Source of the DNA: Legionella spiritensis
GTDB taxonomy: Bacteria > Pseudomonadota > Gammaproteobacteria > Legionellales > Legionellaceae
Assembly (NCBI RefSeq): GCF_900186965.1
Contig: NZ_LT906457.1
Location: 1,948,501-2,012,500, forward strand
Direction: 5' to 3'
Length of the DNA stretch: 64,000 nucleotides
Positions 8,651 to 19,255 of the stretch are shown here, piece by piece. Every line of letters starts with the position of its first letter. Position 1 is the first letter of the stretch. Position numbers and translations under genes: made by a program. The notes under the pieces are model-generated. The model had not been told where the DNA came from. It worked only from the letters and a program-made list of their open reading frames with translations, and searched no databases.

Positions 8651-9457
8651 TTACTGATGATCCATCGCTCGCCGCATGTCACCTATTAACGCCGCCCCCT
8701 CTGCAATAAAATCACCTTGCTGACCGTAAGACTCGAACATCCGGTCGATAAGCGCCGCCCCTACTATCACCCCATCCGCAAAGTCGGCTACCCGGGCTGC
8801 CATATCGGGTGTTTTAATACCAAAACCAACCATTAAAGGCAATGAGGTCTGTGATTTACGGTGCTGGTATTGCGTTTTAACATCCTCCAGTTGAAAACTG
8901 CCGGCTCCGGTAACCCCTTTCAAAGACACATAATACAGGTAACCACCACCGTAACGATTGATCAAATCCATGCGTTTGTCGCTGGTGGTGGGGGAACAAA
9001 GATAAATATTATGCAGCCCTTCCTCTTGCCAGATGGCCGCCGTTTCCTCACTTTCCTCCGGTGGCAAATCGACCAGGATCGTGCCGTCCACACCGGCTTT
9101 TCTCGCCTTTTCGGCAAAACGGCGATATCCATAGGCTTCCACCGGATTCAGATACCCCATCAAAATCACGGGCGTTTGCTTGTCCTGCTCACGAAAGGCG
9201 GCAATCATGTCCAGGACATGATCCGGGGTTATGCCCTGTTGCAAGGCACGTTCCATGGCCGCCTGAATCACAGGCCCTTCGGCCATGGGATCGGAAAAGG
9301 GGATGCCGATTTCCAGAACATCGGCACCGGCCTTAACCAGCGCGTGCATCAGACTCACCGTGCTGTCTGCCGTCGGATCACCTGCCGTAATGTAGGGGCT
9401 TAACATTTTTCGGTTACTGCTCTGTAATCGTGCCAGTGTCGCGTCAATTCGATTCAT
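8651..9457 (-). CDS. trpA: Tryptophan synthase alpha subunit
   Basis: 268-residue TIM-barrel subunit that cleaves indole-3-glycerol phosphate to indole and glyceraldehyde 3-phosphate. Catalytic Glu and Asp are in LEIGIPFSDPMAEGPVIQ. LMGYLNPV and VDLPPEE are present, and phosphate binding is at VGFGIKTPD. It lies 19 bases after trpB, its partner in the alpha2-beta2 complex. No other trp biosynthetic genes besides trpF and trpB are in this run; trpEGDC must lie elsewhere if present. Confidence 0.97.
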   Translation of the reverse strand: MNRIDATLARLQSSNRKMLSPYITAGDPTADSTVSLMHALVKAGADVLEIGIPFSDPMAEGPVIQAAMERALQQGITPDHVLDMIAAFREQDKQTPVILMGYLNPVEAYGYRRFAEKARKAGVDGTILVDLPPEESEETAAIWQEEGLHNIYLCSPTTSDKRMDLINRYGGGYLYYVSLKGVTGAGSFQLEDVKTQYQHRKSQTSLPLMVGFGIKTPDMAARVADFADGVIVGAALIDRMFESYGQQGDFIAEGAALIGDMRRAMDHQ

Positions 9458-9476
9458 AAACTATTTTTCCTGAACG

Positions 9477-10676
9477 TTATAACGTCAAACCATCAATATG
9501 GGCTATGGTCTGCATGTCCTTGTCGCCTCTTCCGGACAAGTTAACAATAATACGTTGTGACGGCGTCATGGTTTTGGCCAGCTTCATGGCATAGGCTATC
9601 GCATGACTGGACTCCAGAGCCGGAATAATCCCTTCAACCCTGGTCAGGGTACGAAACGCGTCCAGTGCCTCCTGATCATTAATCGGAACGTACTCAACCC
9701 GTCCGGTGTCTTTCAGATAGGCATGTTCCGGACCAACACCCGGGTAGTCAAGACCGGCTGAAACGGAGTAGGTGTCTTTAATTTGCCCATATTCATCGGC
9801 CAGCAGATACGTCCGGTTCCCGTGCAGTACGCCGGGCTTTCCGGCTATCAGGGATGCCGCGTGCTCACCGCTCTCTATCCCTCTTCCGGCCGCTTCCACG
9901 CCGTACATGGCCACGGAATCATCCTTCAGGAAAGGATAAAAAAGGCCAATGGCGTTCGAACCTCCTCCGACGCAAGCGACCAGCGCATCCGGTAACTGCC
10001 CGGTTTTCTCAAGCATTTGAGCACGCGCTTCCTGCCCTATAATCGCTTGAAAATCCCTGACCATTTTAGGATAGGGATGCGGTCCGGCGACCGTACCGAT
10101 AATATAAAACGTATTATCTACATTGGTAACCCAGTCACGCATGGCTTCATTCAAGGCGTCTTTTAGCGTTCTGGAACCAGCCGTAACCGGCACCACCCTT
10201 GCACCCAGGAGTTTCATACGATAAACGTTGCTGGCCTGACGTTTGATATCTTCCTCACCCATATAAACGACACATTCCAGCCCCAGTTTGGCCGCTACCG
10301 TCGCGGATGCGACACCGTGCTGCCCCGCGCCTGTTTCGGCGATAATTCTGGTTTTGTTCATGCGGCTGGCCAGCAAGGCTTGTCCGACCGTATTATTAAT
10401 TTTATGCGCGCCGGTATGGTTCAAGTCTTCACGCTTCAGGTAAATCCGGGCACCGCCGGTCTGTTCACTGAGCCGTCTGGCATAATATAGCGGCGTCGCG
10501 CGTCCGACATAATCCTTTAATTCCAGAGCCAGCTCGGCCAGAAATTCGGGATCCCGGCTATATCGTTCATAAGCCTGCTGTAATTGTTGCAAGGCTTCCA
10601 TCAAGGTATCGGCGACAAAAATTCCGCCATAAGGCCCAAAATGGCCCCGTTCATCGGGAAGATCGTAACTGCTCAT
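9477..10676 (-). CDS. trpB: Tryptophan synthase beta subunit
   Basis: 399-residue PLP enzyme joining indole and serine. HTGAHKINN contains the PLP lysine, ETGAGQHG is the active-site loop with Glu, and GGGSNAIG binds the cofactor phosphate. The frame can be extended upstream by 22 residues, but the ATG at 10676 has a good ribosome-binding site (GGGAG 7 bases away) and the protein then begins [18 protein letters not shown] like other TrpB. The extension would be encoded by a degenerate repeat (10689-10800), so I reject it. Confidence 0.96.
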   Translation of the reverse strand: MSSYDLPDERGHFGPYGGIFVADTLMEALQQLQQAYERYSRDPEFLAELALELKDYVGRATPLYYARRLSEQTGGARIYLKREDLNHTGAHKINNTVGQALLASRMNKTRIIAETGAGQHGVASATVAAKLGLECVVYMGEEDIKRQASNVYRMKLLGARVVPVTAGSRTLKDALNEAMRDWVTNVDNTFYIIGTVAGPHPYPKMVRDFQAIIGQEARAQMLEKTGQLPDALVACVGGGSNAIGLFYPFLKDDSVAMYGVEAAGRGIESGEHAASLIAGKPGVLHGNRTYLLADEYGQIKDTYSVSAGLDYPGVGPEHAYLKDTGRVEYVPINDQEALDAFRTLTRVEGIIPALESSHAIAYAMKLAKTMTPSQRIIVNLSGRGDKDMQTIAHIDGLTL

Positions 10677-10688
10677 CTTCTGTCTCCC

Positions 10689-10800
10689 AGGCTCTGTTGA
10701 GTATTCATTTTTGGCGTAAAATTGTGGACGATGGTGTGTCATTTTACGTTTGAACGAGGCGAATAGCGAGTTCTAATTAACGTATCCAAGCCACCATGGT
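10689..10800. repeat. Truncated miniature element remnant inside the trp operon
   Basis: AGGCTCTGTTGA resembles the terminal repeat of the 2512-type elements, and GAACGAGGCGAATAGCGAG (from about 10752) matches their hairpin core. The opposite terminal repeat is absent. It fills the 129-base gap between trpF and trpB, the only sizeable gap within truA-cysS. Confidence 0.6.
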
Positions 10801-10805
10801 ACCGG

Positions 10806-11435
10806 TTAACTGCCTTTACAACTGCGGTAATCTTTTAAAGCCTGAACAAATAAATTCATTTTTTCATGACTTTTAATACCCGGTGATAATTCCACACCGC
10901 TACATACATCCACAACCTCCGGATGGCAGGCTGCAATGGCCTGCCTGACATTGGACGCATCCAGTCCCCCCGCCAACATAAGAGGCTTGCTTCTCTGTTC
11001 AGGAATTATTTCCCATGCAAATGGTTGCCCGCTACCACCGCGTGCCTCACATGGCGTATCGATCAAAATAGCCGTAGCACTTCGATAATTATCCATCGCC
11101 TCATTGATAACGCCGGACGATAAGGCGGGCACCGCTTTAATATACGGACATCGGAATTGCTCGCAAAACGCCGGTGATTCCTCACCATGAAATTGCAGCC
11201 ATGATACAGGCAGCTCCTGCAAAATCCGCGTGACAAACGCAGCGTCCGGATTAACGAGTACCGCTACCGTGTCCATGAAAACCGGTACCGATGCCAGCAA
11301 CGACTTCACCCGCTCTATGGTAACAAAACGGGGGCTTGACTGATGAAATATAAACCCGACGGCATCAACCCCCAGGCGATGGGCATACTCGATGTCTTCA
11401 CGGCGTGTCATACCACACATTTTTACCCGTACCAT
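10806..11435 (-). CDS. trpF: Phosphoribosylanthranilate isomerase
   Basis: 209-residue TIM-barrel enzyme converting N-(5-phosphoribosyl)anthranilate to CdRP. The catalytic Cys is in VKMCGMTRREDI and the catalytic Asp in AILIDTPCEARGG; the phosphate loop is at LAGGLDASNV. Two starts are possible: GTG at 11441, overlapping the truA stop by 4 bases, or ATG at 11435 with GGGGAG 8 bases upstream. I chose the ATG. It is translationally linked to truA and followed by trpB after a repeat-filled gap. Confidence 0.95.
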   Translation of the reverse strand: MVRVKMCGMTRREDIEYAHRLGVDAVGFIFHQSSPRFVTIERVKSLLASVPVFMDTVAVLVNPDAAFVTRILQELPVSWLQFHGEESPAFCEQFRCPYIKAVPALSSGVINEAMDNYRSATAILIDTPCEARGGSGQPFAWEIIPEQRSKPLMLAGGLDASNVRQAIAACHPEVVDVCSGVELSPGIKSHEKMNLFVQALKDYRSCKGS

Positions 11436-11437
11436 TC

Positions 11438-12226
11438 TCACCGCTCCCCAAGAAACAAGGGACCCGGCGGCATCTGAATGACGCCAAACTCTTTGGGATA
11501 ATGCACCGCAACCAGGTACAGGCCATAGGGAGGCGCTGTCTCGGCACCTAACTTTCGATCTTTGGCCTGAAGCACTTCAGCCACCCACTCAACCGGTTTT
11601 TTACCGGAGCCAACCGCTATCAACACACCGGCAATATTGCGCACCATATGGTGAAGAAACGCGTTGGCCGTTATGTCAATCACAATCAAATCACCAAAAC
11701 GATTGACCTGTAAGTTATGGACGTTGCGCATGGGCGTGTTGGACTGGCACTCCACGGATCGAAATGACGTAAAATCATTCTCGCCAAGGAGACATTTCCC
11801 CGCCGCAGCCATGGCGCGATGATCAAGCAATCGGTATTGCCAGGTCACATTGCAGCGTAACAACGCCGGCCTTATTGAGGCGTTATAGATAATATAGCGG
11901 TAACGACGTGACAGAGCCGAATAGCGAGCGTTAAAATCGCCGGGCATTTCCCGTCCCCACTTGATACAGACGTCTTTTGGTAAATAGGAATTGGCACCAT
12001 GAATCCAGGATCGGGTTGACCGTTCCTTGTCGCAGTCAAAATGGATAACCTGATTGGTTGCGTGGACGCCCGTATCGGTTCTGCCGGCACAAACTACGCT
12101 GATTGGGGTATCTGCCACACGACCGAGTGCGGATTCAATTCTTTGTTGAATGGTATGAAGACCCGGCTGCTCTTGCCAGCCATGATATTGGCTACCATCG
12201 TATTCGACCCCTAAGGCAATACGCAT
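11438..12226 (-). CDS. truA: tRNA pseudouridine(38-40) synthase TruA
   Basis: 262-residue enzyme isomerising uridines 38-40 in the tRNA anticodon arm. The catalytic Asp is in CAGRTDTGVHA; GVEYDGSQYHGWQ is the N-terminal signature and FLHHMVRNIAGVL the second conserved block. An upstream in-frame extension exists, but the ATG at 12226 is preceded by AGGAAA and gives the usual MRIALGVEYDG start. A fimV-truA-trpF-trpB order is common in gammaproteobacteria. Confidence 0.96.
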   Translation of the reverse strand: MRIALGVEYDGSQYHGWQEQPGLHTIQQRIESALGRVADTPISVVCAGRTDTGVHATNQVIHFDCDKERSTRSWIHGANSYLPKDVCIKWGREMPGDFNARYSALSRRYRYIIYNASIRPALLRCNVTWQYRLLDHRAMAAAGKCLLGENDFTSFRSVECQSNTPMRNVHNLQVNRFGDLIVIDITANAFLHHMVRNIAGVLIAVGSGKKPVEWVAEVLQAKDRKLGAETAPPYGLYLVAVHYPKEFGVIQMPPGPLFLGER

Positions 12227-12348
12227 GTGCTTTTCCTGCCTAAAACGCAGACTGTATAACACCGGATTGCGTTTGTCCAGTTCTGAAAACAGTTTGGGCA
12301 GGCACCCGGAAAACGACGGAACAACGGCTTTTGTCCGTGGTACCGACT

Positions 12349-15300
12349 CTATTTTTTATGCAATTCATCCAGCAATGCCTGTGCCTCTTTTTGCTGTTTT
12401 TTATTACCGAATGTTACGACTTCCTCCAGTGATTGCCGCGCGGAATCGAAGTCCTCCATACCGATATAGGTTTTAGCCAAGGCAAGCAGTGTATCAAGCG
12501 CCTGTTTGCTCTTCACCAGTTTTCTTCCCGACTTGTCTTCAATCCCGGATGGCAAATCCGATTCCGATTCAACGCGATCCTTTTTTACGCTTTTCTTTTT
12601 GTGATCTTTTTGATCATCATCGTTTTGAACGGCTTCGGGCTTTTCGTCGAGTTCCACCAAATCCTCAAATTGGACGGACTCAGGTATCTCTGCCGCCGGA
12701 CTTGCCGGTGTTGAATCATCATCCATTTTCTCGCCTGTCTCCGTATTCTCTTTCAGCATATCTTCTATTTCTTTCGTCGACTCATCACTCAGGCTTTCTT
12801 CCTGTAACGATAATTCCAATGCCAAATCCTTATCCGGCTCGATATCCCTTGTCGTTTTCGCAGGTTTTTTACCCTTGGTCTCCATCTCTGATTCAGCCGG
12901 CTTTTCTTGGGGCTCGCCGGGTAACGTATCCAACTCCAGTTCATATTCCAGTACATGATCATCGGATTCCGCTGGCCTGATTTCCTCTTTCTTCTGCAGG
13001 GAAGTACCATTTTTTTCATCCGATCCGGCATCCGGTTCAAAGGCAAGCGCGTTATCGTCTTTTTCATCAGGCTTGGTGTCGCTCACATGCGGCACACTAT
13101 TATCACTCGCTTCATCAGGTTTCGCGTTACTGTCAAACGACAGGGCGTTATCACCGGACGTCTGCGACTTTTCCTCCTCCGATTTTTCGGATTTCCCCTC
13201 GGCAATACCCTTATCAACCTTGTCAGCACCAGACTCGGAACCGGTTACAAATTCAAGACCTTTATCATCTTCCTGGCTAACCGGAGGCGCTGTTTTTTTG
13301 CCTTGCTTGTTCTGCTCGACGATTTCATTGAGGCTGGGTTCAAAATCAAGAACATAATCCTCAGGTTTTTCTTCGGCCGGGGCTGTATCCTGCTGATCTG
13401 TTACGGTCAGTTCGGTTTTATTTTCCACAATCTCAAAATCTTCGTCCCTCAATTCGCCAGCCAGAGGATCTTTTTCAGGCGGAAGGGAATTGGTCTTGGC
13501 AAGGTCGCTCAATGGTCGTTTGTAAGTTTGCTTCCTCTCATCGGAAACCTCTTCTTCATTATCCGCATCGGAACCGACATGGCCCTCCTCATTGTTTTCC
13601 CCGGTCTTTTCCTCCCCCGCAGTCCTTTGTCCGGATAATACTGAAACCGGTTCTTCGGAAACATCGGAAGCAGGTTCCTGTTTGTCTTTACGAGGAATGG
13701 GTAATTCATCTTCTCCGGCCAACTCCGATGATGTCAGCAATGTTTCTAATGGGGGTAGTGTCGAGGACGTCTTCGCTTTTAAAACCTCCTCTTGCTTCGC
13801 ATGCTCGCTATCCTCTGTGGAAAGTACGTTACTCTTCTCCGATTCGGGATAACCGGTAATTTCAACATGGGCGCCTTCCTCTTTATCCGTTTCCTCTGTC
13901 GGTTTGACAGGCAAATTCGGTGCTGGTGCTGGTATTGAGTCGCCGTTATTTTGATCAGGTTTTTTATCCTGTTGTAGAAAGAACCGCCAATACACAAAGC
14001 CACCGGATCCTGCCGCAACCAGGATCAACAGTACATAAAGCCACAGATACGATGATTCTTCCTCGAGGGGTTGCGAACTGGTTTGTGCCGCTATCGCCTG
14101 GCGTTTTTTAAGAATCATGCGAATTTGTTCACGCAGTTGCTGGATATCCTTGTCACGCGCCTCCATTTTCTGCTGCAGTAGATTATTGTTTTCCTGCAAT
14201 GTTTTTAATTGTTCCTTCAATTGTGAGTTATCCATTTGTACCGAATCTATGGCCGCGGTTGTAATATCGATTTGCGCTTTGATCTTCCTCTGTTGTTTGA
14301 CCGGTTCATCCGCAGTGGAGGTAGGCTTTTTACTGTCTTCGCTACCTGACAGGAATTCGTTGGCGGAAGAAAAAATGCTGGTAAAGGCATTATTCGATAC
14401 GGGTTTTTCCTGTAATTCAGGCTTTTCCTGTAATTCAGGTTTTTCCTCATTGAAAACAGGAGCCTGTGGAATAGAGGAAGAAAAAGCTTGTGTCGCCTCA
14501 CCTGCCGGTTTCGGTTTTTTGGCAAATTGCGACATACCTTTTTCCCCATTAATATAAGGGGGCAACAGAACATGCCTGATTTCCGTTTTGGTTTGCCATG
14601 CCACATCATGGGCTTCCACTTCCTTGATAGCCAGCTCGGCGGGAACTTTACTGACTTCCTCGCTGGATGGAATGAGTAAATGCTCGCCGCTCTTCAAACC
14701 ATTCAGGTTACCTTGGGTAAACGCCTGTGAATTGGTACCCACAATGGCGAGTATTACCTGCTGAATAGACGTACCCGGCGTGGTATAGCGCTGGGCTATT
14801 TGCCATATATTCTCATTGGCCAGGGTCGGGCCGTATGTAGCCTTCTTGCGGCTTTTAACCTCCTCGGCCTGCTGATCAATCACATGGGCATAGAGTGGTT
14901 TACTGACGACGCCGCGTTGTTTTTCATAAGCACCGCCTGATTTGATTCGCACCGCGGTACCGGTCGCCCTGGCAGGGCCGCTTAGCTTATAATCCGGGGG
15001 ATCGAGAAGAACGGTGTAGGCGCGGTAGAGTTGTCCGTTTGACCAGGCAAGATCAACCAGAATTTCCAGATAAGGATCATCGATTCGTTCACTGGAGGTT
15101 ATGGAAATAACCGGCTTGCCGTTTTTATTCTTTTTTACCGTGAGTTTTAAAAGGGATAAAACAGGATTGCGATCCAGTCCGATTCGCTCAAAATCCTCCA
15201 ACGCTGCCACACTGGCTTTGATACCAGGCAGAGGAACGTCCACATCAATCAGATAAATTTCCGCTTTGAAGGGTTGATTCAACGAAGAGTCCACCATCAT

Positions 15301-15378
15301 GTCGCCCATGCCTAACGGAAAAGCAGCATAAGGTAATGACAGTGCCAGTATCGCCGCATACAAAGGGGTTTTTTTCAA
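12349..15378 (-). CDS. fimV: FimV/HubP-like peptidoglycan-binding polar scaffold protein
   Basis: 1009 residues. A signal peptide (KKTPLYAAILALSLPYAAFP) precedes LGMGDMMVDSSLNQPFKAEI, the FimV N-terminal signature. A LysM-type domain lies near 190-240 (NENIWQIAQRY to GEHLLIPS). A Gln/Glu-rich coiled coil covers about 365-430, one membrane span about 450-475 (YLWLYVLLILVAAGSGG), then a roughly 450-residue very acidic low-complexity cytoplasmic region. The end is a TPR-like FimV C-terminal motif (LLALAKTYIGMEDFDSARQS). FimV/HubP proteins organise cell poles and affect type IV pili and secretion-system placement. In the acidic part several short Glu/Lys/Pro units repeat (ELQEKPELQEKP near 310). 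The gene is monocistronic or leads into truA after 122 bases. Confidence 0.92.
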   Translation of the reverse strand: MKKTPLYAAILALSLPYAAFPLGMGDMMVDSSLNQPFKAEIYLIDVDVPLPGIKASVAALEDFERIGLDRNPVLSLLKLTVKKNKNGKPVISITSSERIDDPYLEILVDLAWSNGQLYRAYTVLLDPPDYKLSGPARATGTAVRIKSGGAYEKQRGVVSKPLYAHVIDQQAEEVKSRKKATYGPTLANENIWQIAQRYTTPGTSIQQVILAIVGTNSQAFTQGNLNGLKSGEHLLIPSSEEVSKVPAELAIKEVEAHDVAWQTKTEIRHVLLPPYINGEKGMSQFAKKPKPAGEATQAFSSSIPQAPVFNEEKPELQEKPELQEKPVSNNAFTSIFSSANEFLSGSEDSKKPTSTADEPVKQQRKIKAQIDITTAAIDSVQMDNSQLKEQLKTLQENNNLLQQKMEARDKDIQQLREQIRMILKKRQAIAAQTSSQPLEEESSYLWLYVLLILVAAGSGGFVYWRFFLQQDKKPDQNNGDSIPAPAPNLPVKPTEETDKEEGAHVEITGYPESEKSNVLSTEDSEHAKQEEVLKAKTSSTLPPLETLLTSSELAGEDELPIPRKDKQEPASDVSEEPVSVLSGQRTAGEEKTGENNEEGHVGSDADNEEEVSDERKQTYKRPLSDLAKTNSLPPEKDPLAGELRDEDFEIVENKTELTVTDQQDTAPAEEKPEDYVLDFEPSLNEIVEQNKQGKKTAPPVSQEDDKGLEFVTGSESGADKVDKGIAEGKSEKSEEEKSQTSGDNALSFDSNAKPDEASDNSVPHVSDTKPDEKDDNALAFEPDAGSDEKNGTSLQKKEEIRPAESDDHVLEYELELDTLPGEPQEKPAESEMETKGKKPAKTTRDIEPDKDLALELSLQEESLSDESTKEIEDMLKENTETGEKMDDDSTPASPAAEIPESVQFEDLVELDEKPEAVQNDDDQKDHKKKSVKKDRVESESDLPSGIEDKSGRKLVKSKQALDTLLALAKTYIGMEDFDSARQSLEEVVTFGNKKQQKEAQALLDELHKK

Positions 15379-15738
15379 TCTGCGCTCCCTGCACGGAACT
15401 ATTAACTTGCTAATTAATAGTTAAAAAAATAGCATCTTCATTAGTGGTATTCAACAATTTAGCCGACAATAGCGCAGAATTGATCACCAAAAAATCATAA
15501 AGGATAATAATAAATCCAGGGTTGTTGACACGCCTTTCTCTTTCAGACTAAAAAATAAAACACGCCAGGATTGCATATGAGCCGGGTCTATTTCATAATC
15601 CAGACCAGCTTTGCCGGTTTTATACCCAGGAAACTTCAAAATGCGAGATTTATGCTATCGATTTTGTCGTAAAATTATCCCAGGCTCTGTGAACCAATTT
15701 TTTCGCAAAGCCTAACTTAAGACCTAGAGACGTATTCG
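15379..15738. other. Intergenic spacer fimV/folD with solo repeat end
   Basis: 360 bases between two divergent genes. It is AT-rich and must hold both promoters. At 15682-15716 lies a solo terminal repeat of the miniature element family (AGGCTCTGTGAACCAATTTT, then TCGCAAAGCC) with no partner end. I see no small gene or RNA. Confidence 0.6.
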
Positions 15739-16602
15739 ATGACAGCATCAGTTTTAGACGGTAAGCAACTTTCTTCCCTGAAAAGAAATGAAATAAAACT
15801 GGCTATAGAGGCCATGGCAAATGAAGGATACAGGACGCCCGGGCTGGCGGTGATTCTTGTAGGCAATGATCCGGCTTCTGAAATTTACGTGGCCAATAAA
15901 CAAAAAGCCTGTCAGGAAGTCGGCATTAAATCCTGGTCTTACAATCTTTCTGACGACACCACCGAACAGGAACTGCTTGACTTAATAAACAAATTGAACA
16001 ACTCACCGGATATTGACGGGATCCTTGTGCAGCTTCCTCTTCCAAAATCCATGAACACCCACCATATTATTGAATGTATTCACCCCCATAAGGACATTGA
16101 TGGTTTTCATCCCTACAATGTTGGTCGCCTGTCTCAACGCCTGCCTCTGTTAAGGCCATGCACACCTTACGGCATTATTCAGTTACTGGAAGCCTATAAT
16201 ATCCCCTTGAAAGGTATGCACGCAGTCGTCGTCGGTGCTTCCAATATAGTTGGAAGACCCATGGCTCTGGAATTATTAGCGATTGGCTCGACCGTTACTG
16301 TTTGTCACCGTTTTACCAGAGATCTGGAAAAACACGTCCGTTCGGCCGAACTTCTGATTGTAGCAACGGGACGGCGTAACATAATCAGCACGGAATGGCT
16401 GCACAGCGGACAAATTGTTGTGGACGTCGGGATCCATCGCCTGCCCAACGGCAAATTAACAGGTGATGTCAATTTTGATGAAGCGGCCGCCAAAGTGGCA
16501 TGGATTACACCCGTACCAGGAGGCGTCGGACCGATGACTATTACAACCCTTCTGCAAAACACGCTTTTTGCGGCGCAGAAAAATCTTTTTCCATCAGAAT
16601 AG
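15739..16602 (+). CDS. folD: Bifunctional methylenetetrahydrofolate dehydrogenase/cyclohydrolase FolD
   Basis: 287-residue one-carbon enzyme that interconverts 5,10-methylene- and 10-formyl-tetrahydrofolate. The signature [14 protein letters not shown] with the catalytic Lys, [10 protein letters not shown], and [12 protein letters not shown] are present, and the NADP site is [10 protein letters not shown]. The end motif [16 protein letters not shown] is intact. It is convergent with clpA, 26 bases away, with an inverted repeat over the junction. Confidence 0.97.
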   Translation: MTASVLDGKQLSSLKRNEIKLAIEAMANEGYRTPGLAVILVGNDPASEIYVANKQKACQEVGIKSWSYNLSDDTTEQELLDLINKLNNSPDIDGILVQLPLPKSMNTHHIIECIHPHKDIDGFHPYNVGRLSQRLPLLRPCTPYGIIQLLEAYNIPLKGMHAVVVGASNIVGRPMALELLAIGSTVTVCHRFTRDLEKHVRSAELLIVATGRRNIISTEWLHSGQIVVDVGIHRLPNGKLTGDVNFDEAAAKVAWITPVPGGVGPMTITTLLQNTLFAAQKNLFPSE

Positions 16603-16605
16603 TCA

Positions 16606-16644
16606 GGAAGGAACTGTTCTCACTCAAGTTAACAGACTCCTTCC
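16606..16644. terminator. Inverted repeat at folD/clpA convergence, possible terminator
   Basis: GGAAGGA (16606-16612) pairs with TCCTTCC (16638-16644), and CTGTT inside pairs with AACAG. It overlaps the 3' end of clpA and follows the folD stop. There is no strong U-tract, so its function as a terminator is uncertain. Confidence 0.3.
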
Positions 16645-18896
16645 CGATAATCGTGGCTTTCAAAGTGCAGTTTGCCGTCTTTTACTTTCAATGTGACATG
16701 GCCGCCATTTACCAGTTTACCAAACAGCAGTTCATCGGCCAGCGGTTTCTTGACATTTTCCTGGATTAATCTGGCCATTGGTCGAGCACCCATGGATTTA
16801 TCATAACCGTGTTCGACTAACCAGTCACGTGCCGCTTGATCGACTTTGAACGTAACACCTTTATTACTCAACTGTTCATCCAGCTCCATAATAAACTTGT
16901 CCACAACCAGTCCGATAGTCATGGTATCGAGCGGCGCGAAATTAATAATCGCGTCCAGTCTGTTTCTAAATTCCGGACTGAATTGACGTTTGATGACTTC
17001 GAGACTGTCGTTACTGTTGTCCTGCAGGGAAAAACCAATGGAATTTCTGGTGATCTCACTGGCGCCGGCGTTACTGGTCATCACCAGAATCACATGCCTG
17101 AAATCAGCCTGGCGGCCGTTGGTGTCGGTCAAAGTACCGTGATCCATAATCTGTAACAGGAGATTAAAGACATCCGGATGCGCCTTCTCAATTTCATCAA
17201 GCAATAGCACGGAATGCGGGTTTTTGGTAACCGCCTCGGTCAATAACCCCCCCTGATCGTAACCGACGTAGCCGGGAGGCGCACCGATTAATCGGGATAC
17301 GGTATGTTTTTCCATGTATTCGGACATATCAAAACGAAGCAACTCAATACCAAGAACATTGGCTAGCTGTTTGGTCACTTCCGTTTTTCCGACTCCAGTA
17401 GGGCCTGCGAACAGAAAACATCCAACCGGTTTTTGCGGCTCACGTAAACCGGAACGAGCCAGTTTGATGGCGGAAGCCAGGGCGGTTATCGCATCATCCT
17501 GGCCATAAACCAGCAATTTCAGATCCCGCTCCAGATTTTTCAAGGTATCCTTGTCTTGTGCTGACACTTTCTTCACCGGTATGCGGGCAATTTTAGCAAC
17601 AACACTTTCTATTTCAGCCACGCTGATGATTTTTCTACGCTTGTTCGCTGTAAGCAGGTTCTGATAGGCGCCTGCCTCATCAACGACATCAATGGCTTTG
17701 TCGGGCAGAAAACGATCGTTGATGTATTTTGCGGACAGCTCGGCAGCCGCTTTTAAAGCAGGAATGGAAAATTTGACACCATGGTGCTCTTCAAGCCGGC
17801 CTTTAAGACCCTTGAGAATTTCAAATGTTTCGTCCACGGTCGGTTCTTTAATATCAATTTTCTGGAAACGACGGGCAAGCGCCCTGTCTTTTTCAAAGAT
17901 CCCCCGGTATTCCTGATACGTGGTGGAACCGATACATTTTAGTTCCCCGTTCGCCAGCAGCGGTTTAATCAGGTTGGACGCATCCATAACGCCACCGGAA
18001 GCGGCGCCCGCACCTATAATGGTGTGAATTTCGTCAATAAACAATACCGCGCCTTCCTGGCTGCCTAATTGTTTGAGAACCGCTTTCAAACGTTTTTCAA
18101 AGTCGCCACGGTATTTGGTACCGGCCAGCAGCGCCCCAAGATCCAGGGAATAAACCACGCAATTCTGAATGGACTCGGGAATTTCCCCATCCACAATACG
18201 TCTTGCCAGACCTTCTGCTATAGCTGTCTTACCGACTCCCGCCTCACCAACAAGCAAAGGATTGTTTTTACGTCGTCGACACAAAACCTGTATGGTTCGC
18301 TGGATTTCTTCATGGCGGCCAATCAATGGATCGATTTTTCCCATCCTGGCCCGTTTGTTTAAATTCATGCAATAGCTTTCAAGCGGCGATTCGTTCCCCT
18401 CACAAGCCATCATATCTTCGTCCATACCGGAATTCATACCGTCATTCATTTCATTATTGTGGTATTTGGATACGCCATGAGAAATATAATTAATGACGTC
18501 GAGACGGGTAATATTTTCTCTTCTTAAGAAATAAACGGCCTGACTTTCCTGTTCACTGAATATGGCCGCCAGTACATTAGCACCGGTAACTTCCGTTTTT
18601 CCCGCGGACTGAACGTGGAATACCGCGCGTTGTAATACTCGCTGAAAGCCCAGGGTAGGCTGGGTTTCCCGATCAATCTCGTCTTCAGGAATTCTTGGTG
18701 TTGTTTCATCAATGAATTCAATCAGATCACGACGCAAGGAATCAATATTGGCGTCACAGGCCTGCAACACGTTGCCGGCCGCCGGATTATCGAGCAATGA
18801 AAGGAGCAAATGCTCAACCGTCATAAATTCATGACGTTTCTCTTTCGCTTCCTTAAAAGCCAGATTTAAGGTGAATTCAAGTTCTTTGTTTAACAT
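16629..18896 (-). CDS. clpA: ATP-dependent Clp protease ATP-binding subunit ClpA
   Basis: 755-residue AAA+ unfoldase feeding ClpP. It has an N-domain ([20 protein letters not shown]), D1 with [17 protein letters not shown] and FIDEIHT, and D2 with [15 protein letters not shown] and [24 protein letters not shown] is the ClpP-binding IGF loop. Length matches E. coli ClpA (758). The frame opens 17 residues earlier, but ATG 18896 is preceded by GAGGAG and gives the standard N-terminus. It directly follows clpS, its adaptor gene. Confidence 0.97.
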   Translation of the reverse strand: MLNKELEFTLNLAFKEAKEKRHEFMTVEHLLLSLLDNPAAGNVLQACDANIDSLRRDLIEFIDETTPRIPEDEIDRETQPTLGFQRVLQRAVFHVQSAGKTEVTGANVLAAIFSEQESQAVYFLRRENITRLDVINYISHGVSKYHNNEMNDGMNSGMDEDMMACEGNESPLESYCMNLNKRARMGKIDPLIGRHEEIQRTIQVLCRRRKNNPLLVGEAGVGKTAIAEGLARRIVDGEIPESIQNCVVYSLDLGALLAGTKYRGDFEKRLKAVLKQLGSQEGAVLFIDEIHTIIGAGAASGGVMDASNLIKPLLANGELKCIGSTTYQEYRGIFEKDRALARRFQKIDIKEPTVDETFEILKGLKGRLEEHHGVKFSIPALKAAAELSAKYINDRFLPDKAIDVVDEAGAYQNLLTANKRRKIISVAEIESVVAKIARIPVKKVSAQDKDTLKNLERDLKLLVYGQDDAITALASAIKLARSGLREPQKPVGCFLFAGPTGVGKTEVTKQLANVLGIELLRFDMSEYMEKHTVSRLIGAPPGYVGYDQGGLLTEAVTKNPHSVLLLDEIEKAHPDVFNLLLQIMDHGTLTDTNGRQADFRHVILVMTSNAGASEITRNSIGFSLQDNSNDSLEVIKRQFSPEFRNRLDAIINFAPLDTMTIGLVVDKFIMELDEQLSNKGVTFKVDQAARDWLVEHGYDKSMGARPMARLIQENVKKPLADELLFGKLVNGGHVTLKVKDGKLHFESHDYREGVC

Positions 18897-18925
18897 GTTC
18901 GTTGCTCCTCTCAATCCACCACCAC

Positions 18926-19255
18926 TTATTCGGGTTCCATGTCGCACAACAGCGGGTGTTCGTTCGCTCGGGCGTAATCGTTAACCTGAGCCACCTTGGT
19001 TTCCGCGATATCTCTCGTAAACACGCCACAAACACCCCTTCCAACAAAATGAACTTGCAACATCACCTGGGTAGCTAGTTGCTCACTCAAATGAAAAAAC
19101 CGCTTCAACACATCCACTACAAATTCCATAGGCGTATAATCGTCATTGAGCAGGATGACTTTATATTTTTTAGGCTGTTTAATCGCAGGTTCCGCTTCTA
19201 CTTCCAATTTCCTGCGTTCAACAATTTCCTCTAAAAACTGCCCACCCATTTTCAT
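18926..19255 (-). CDS. clpS: ClpS adaptor for N-end-rule substrates
   Basis: 109 residues. ClpS delivers proteins with destabilising N-termini to Clp[22 protein letters not shown] is the family signature, with the Asn-Asp-Asp-Tyr substrate pocket. AMLQVH-type and [15 protein letters not shown] blocks follow. The N-terminal 25-residue flexible tail that switches ClpA is present. The stop lies 29 bases before the clpA start. Confidence 0.97.
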   Translation of the reverse strand: MKMGGQFLEEIVERRKLEVEAEPAIKQPKKYKVILLNDDYTPMEFVVDVLKRFFHLSEQLATQVMLQVHFVGRGVCGVFTRDIAETKVAQVNDYARANEHPLLCDMEPE

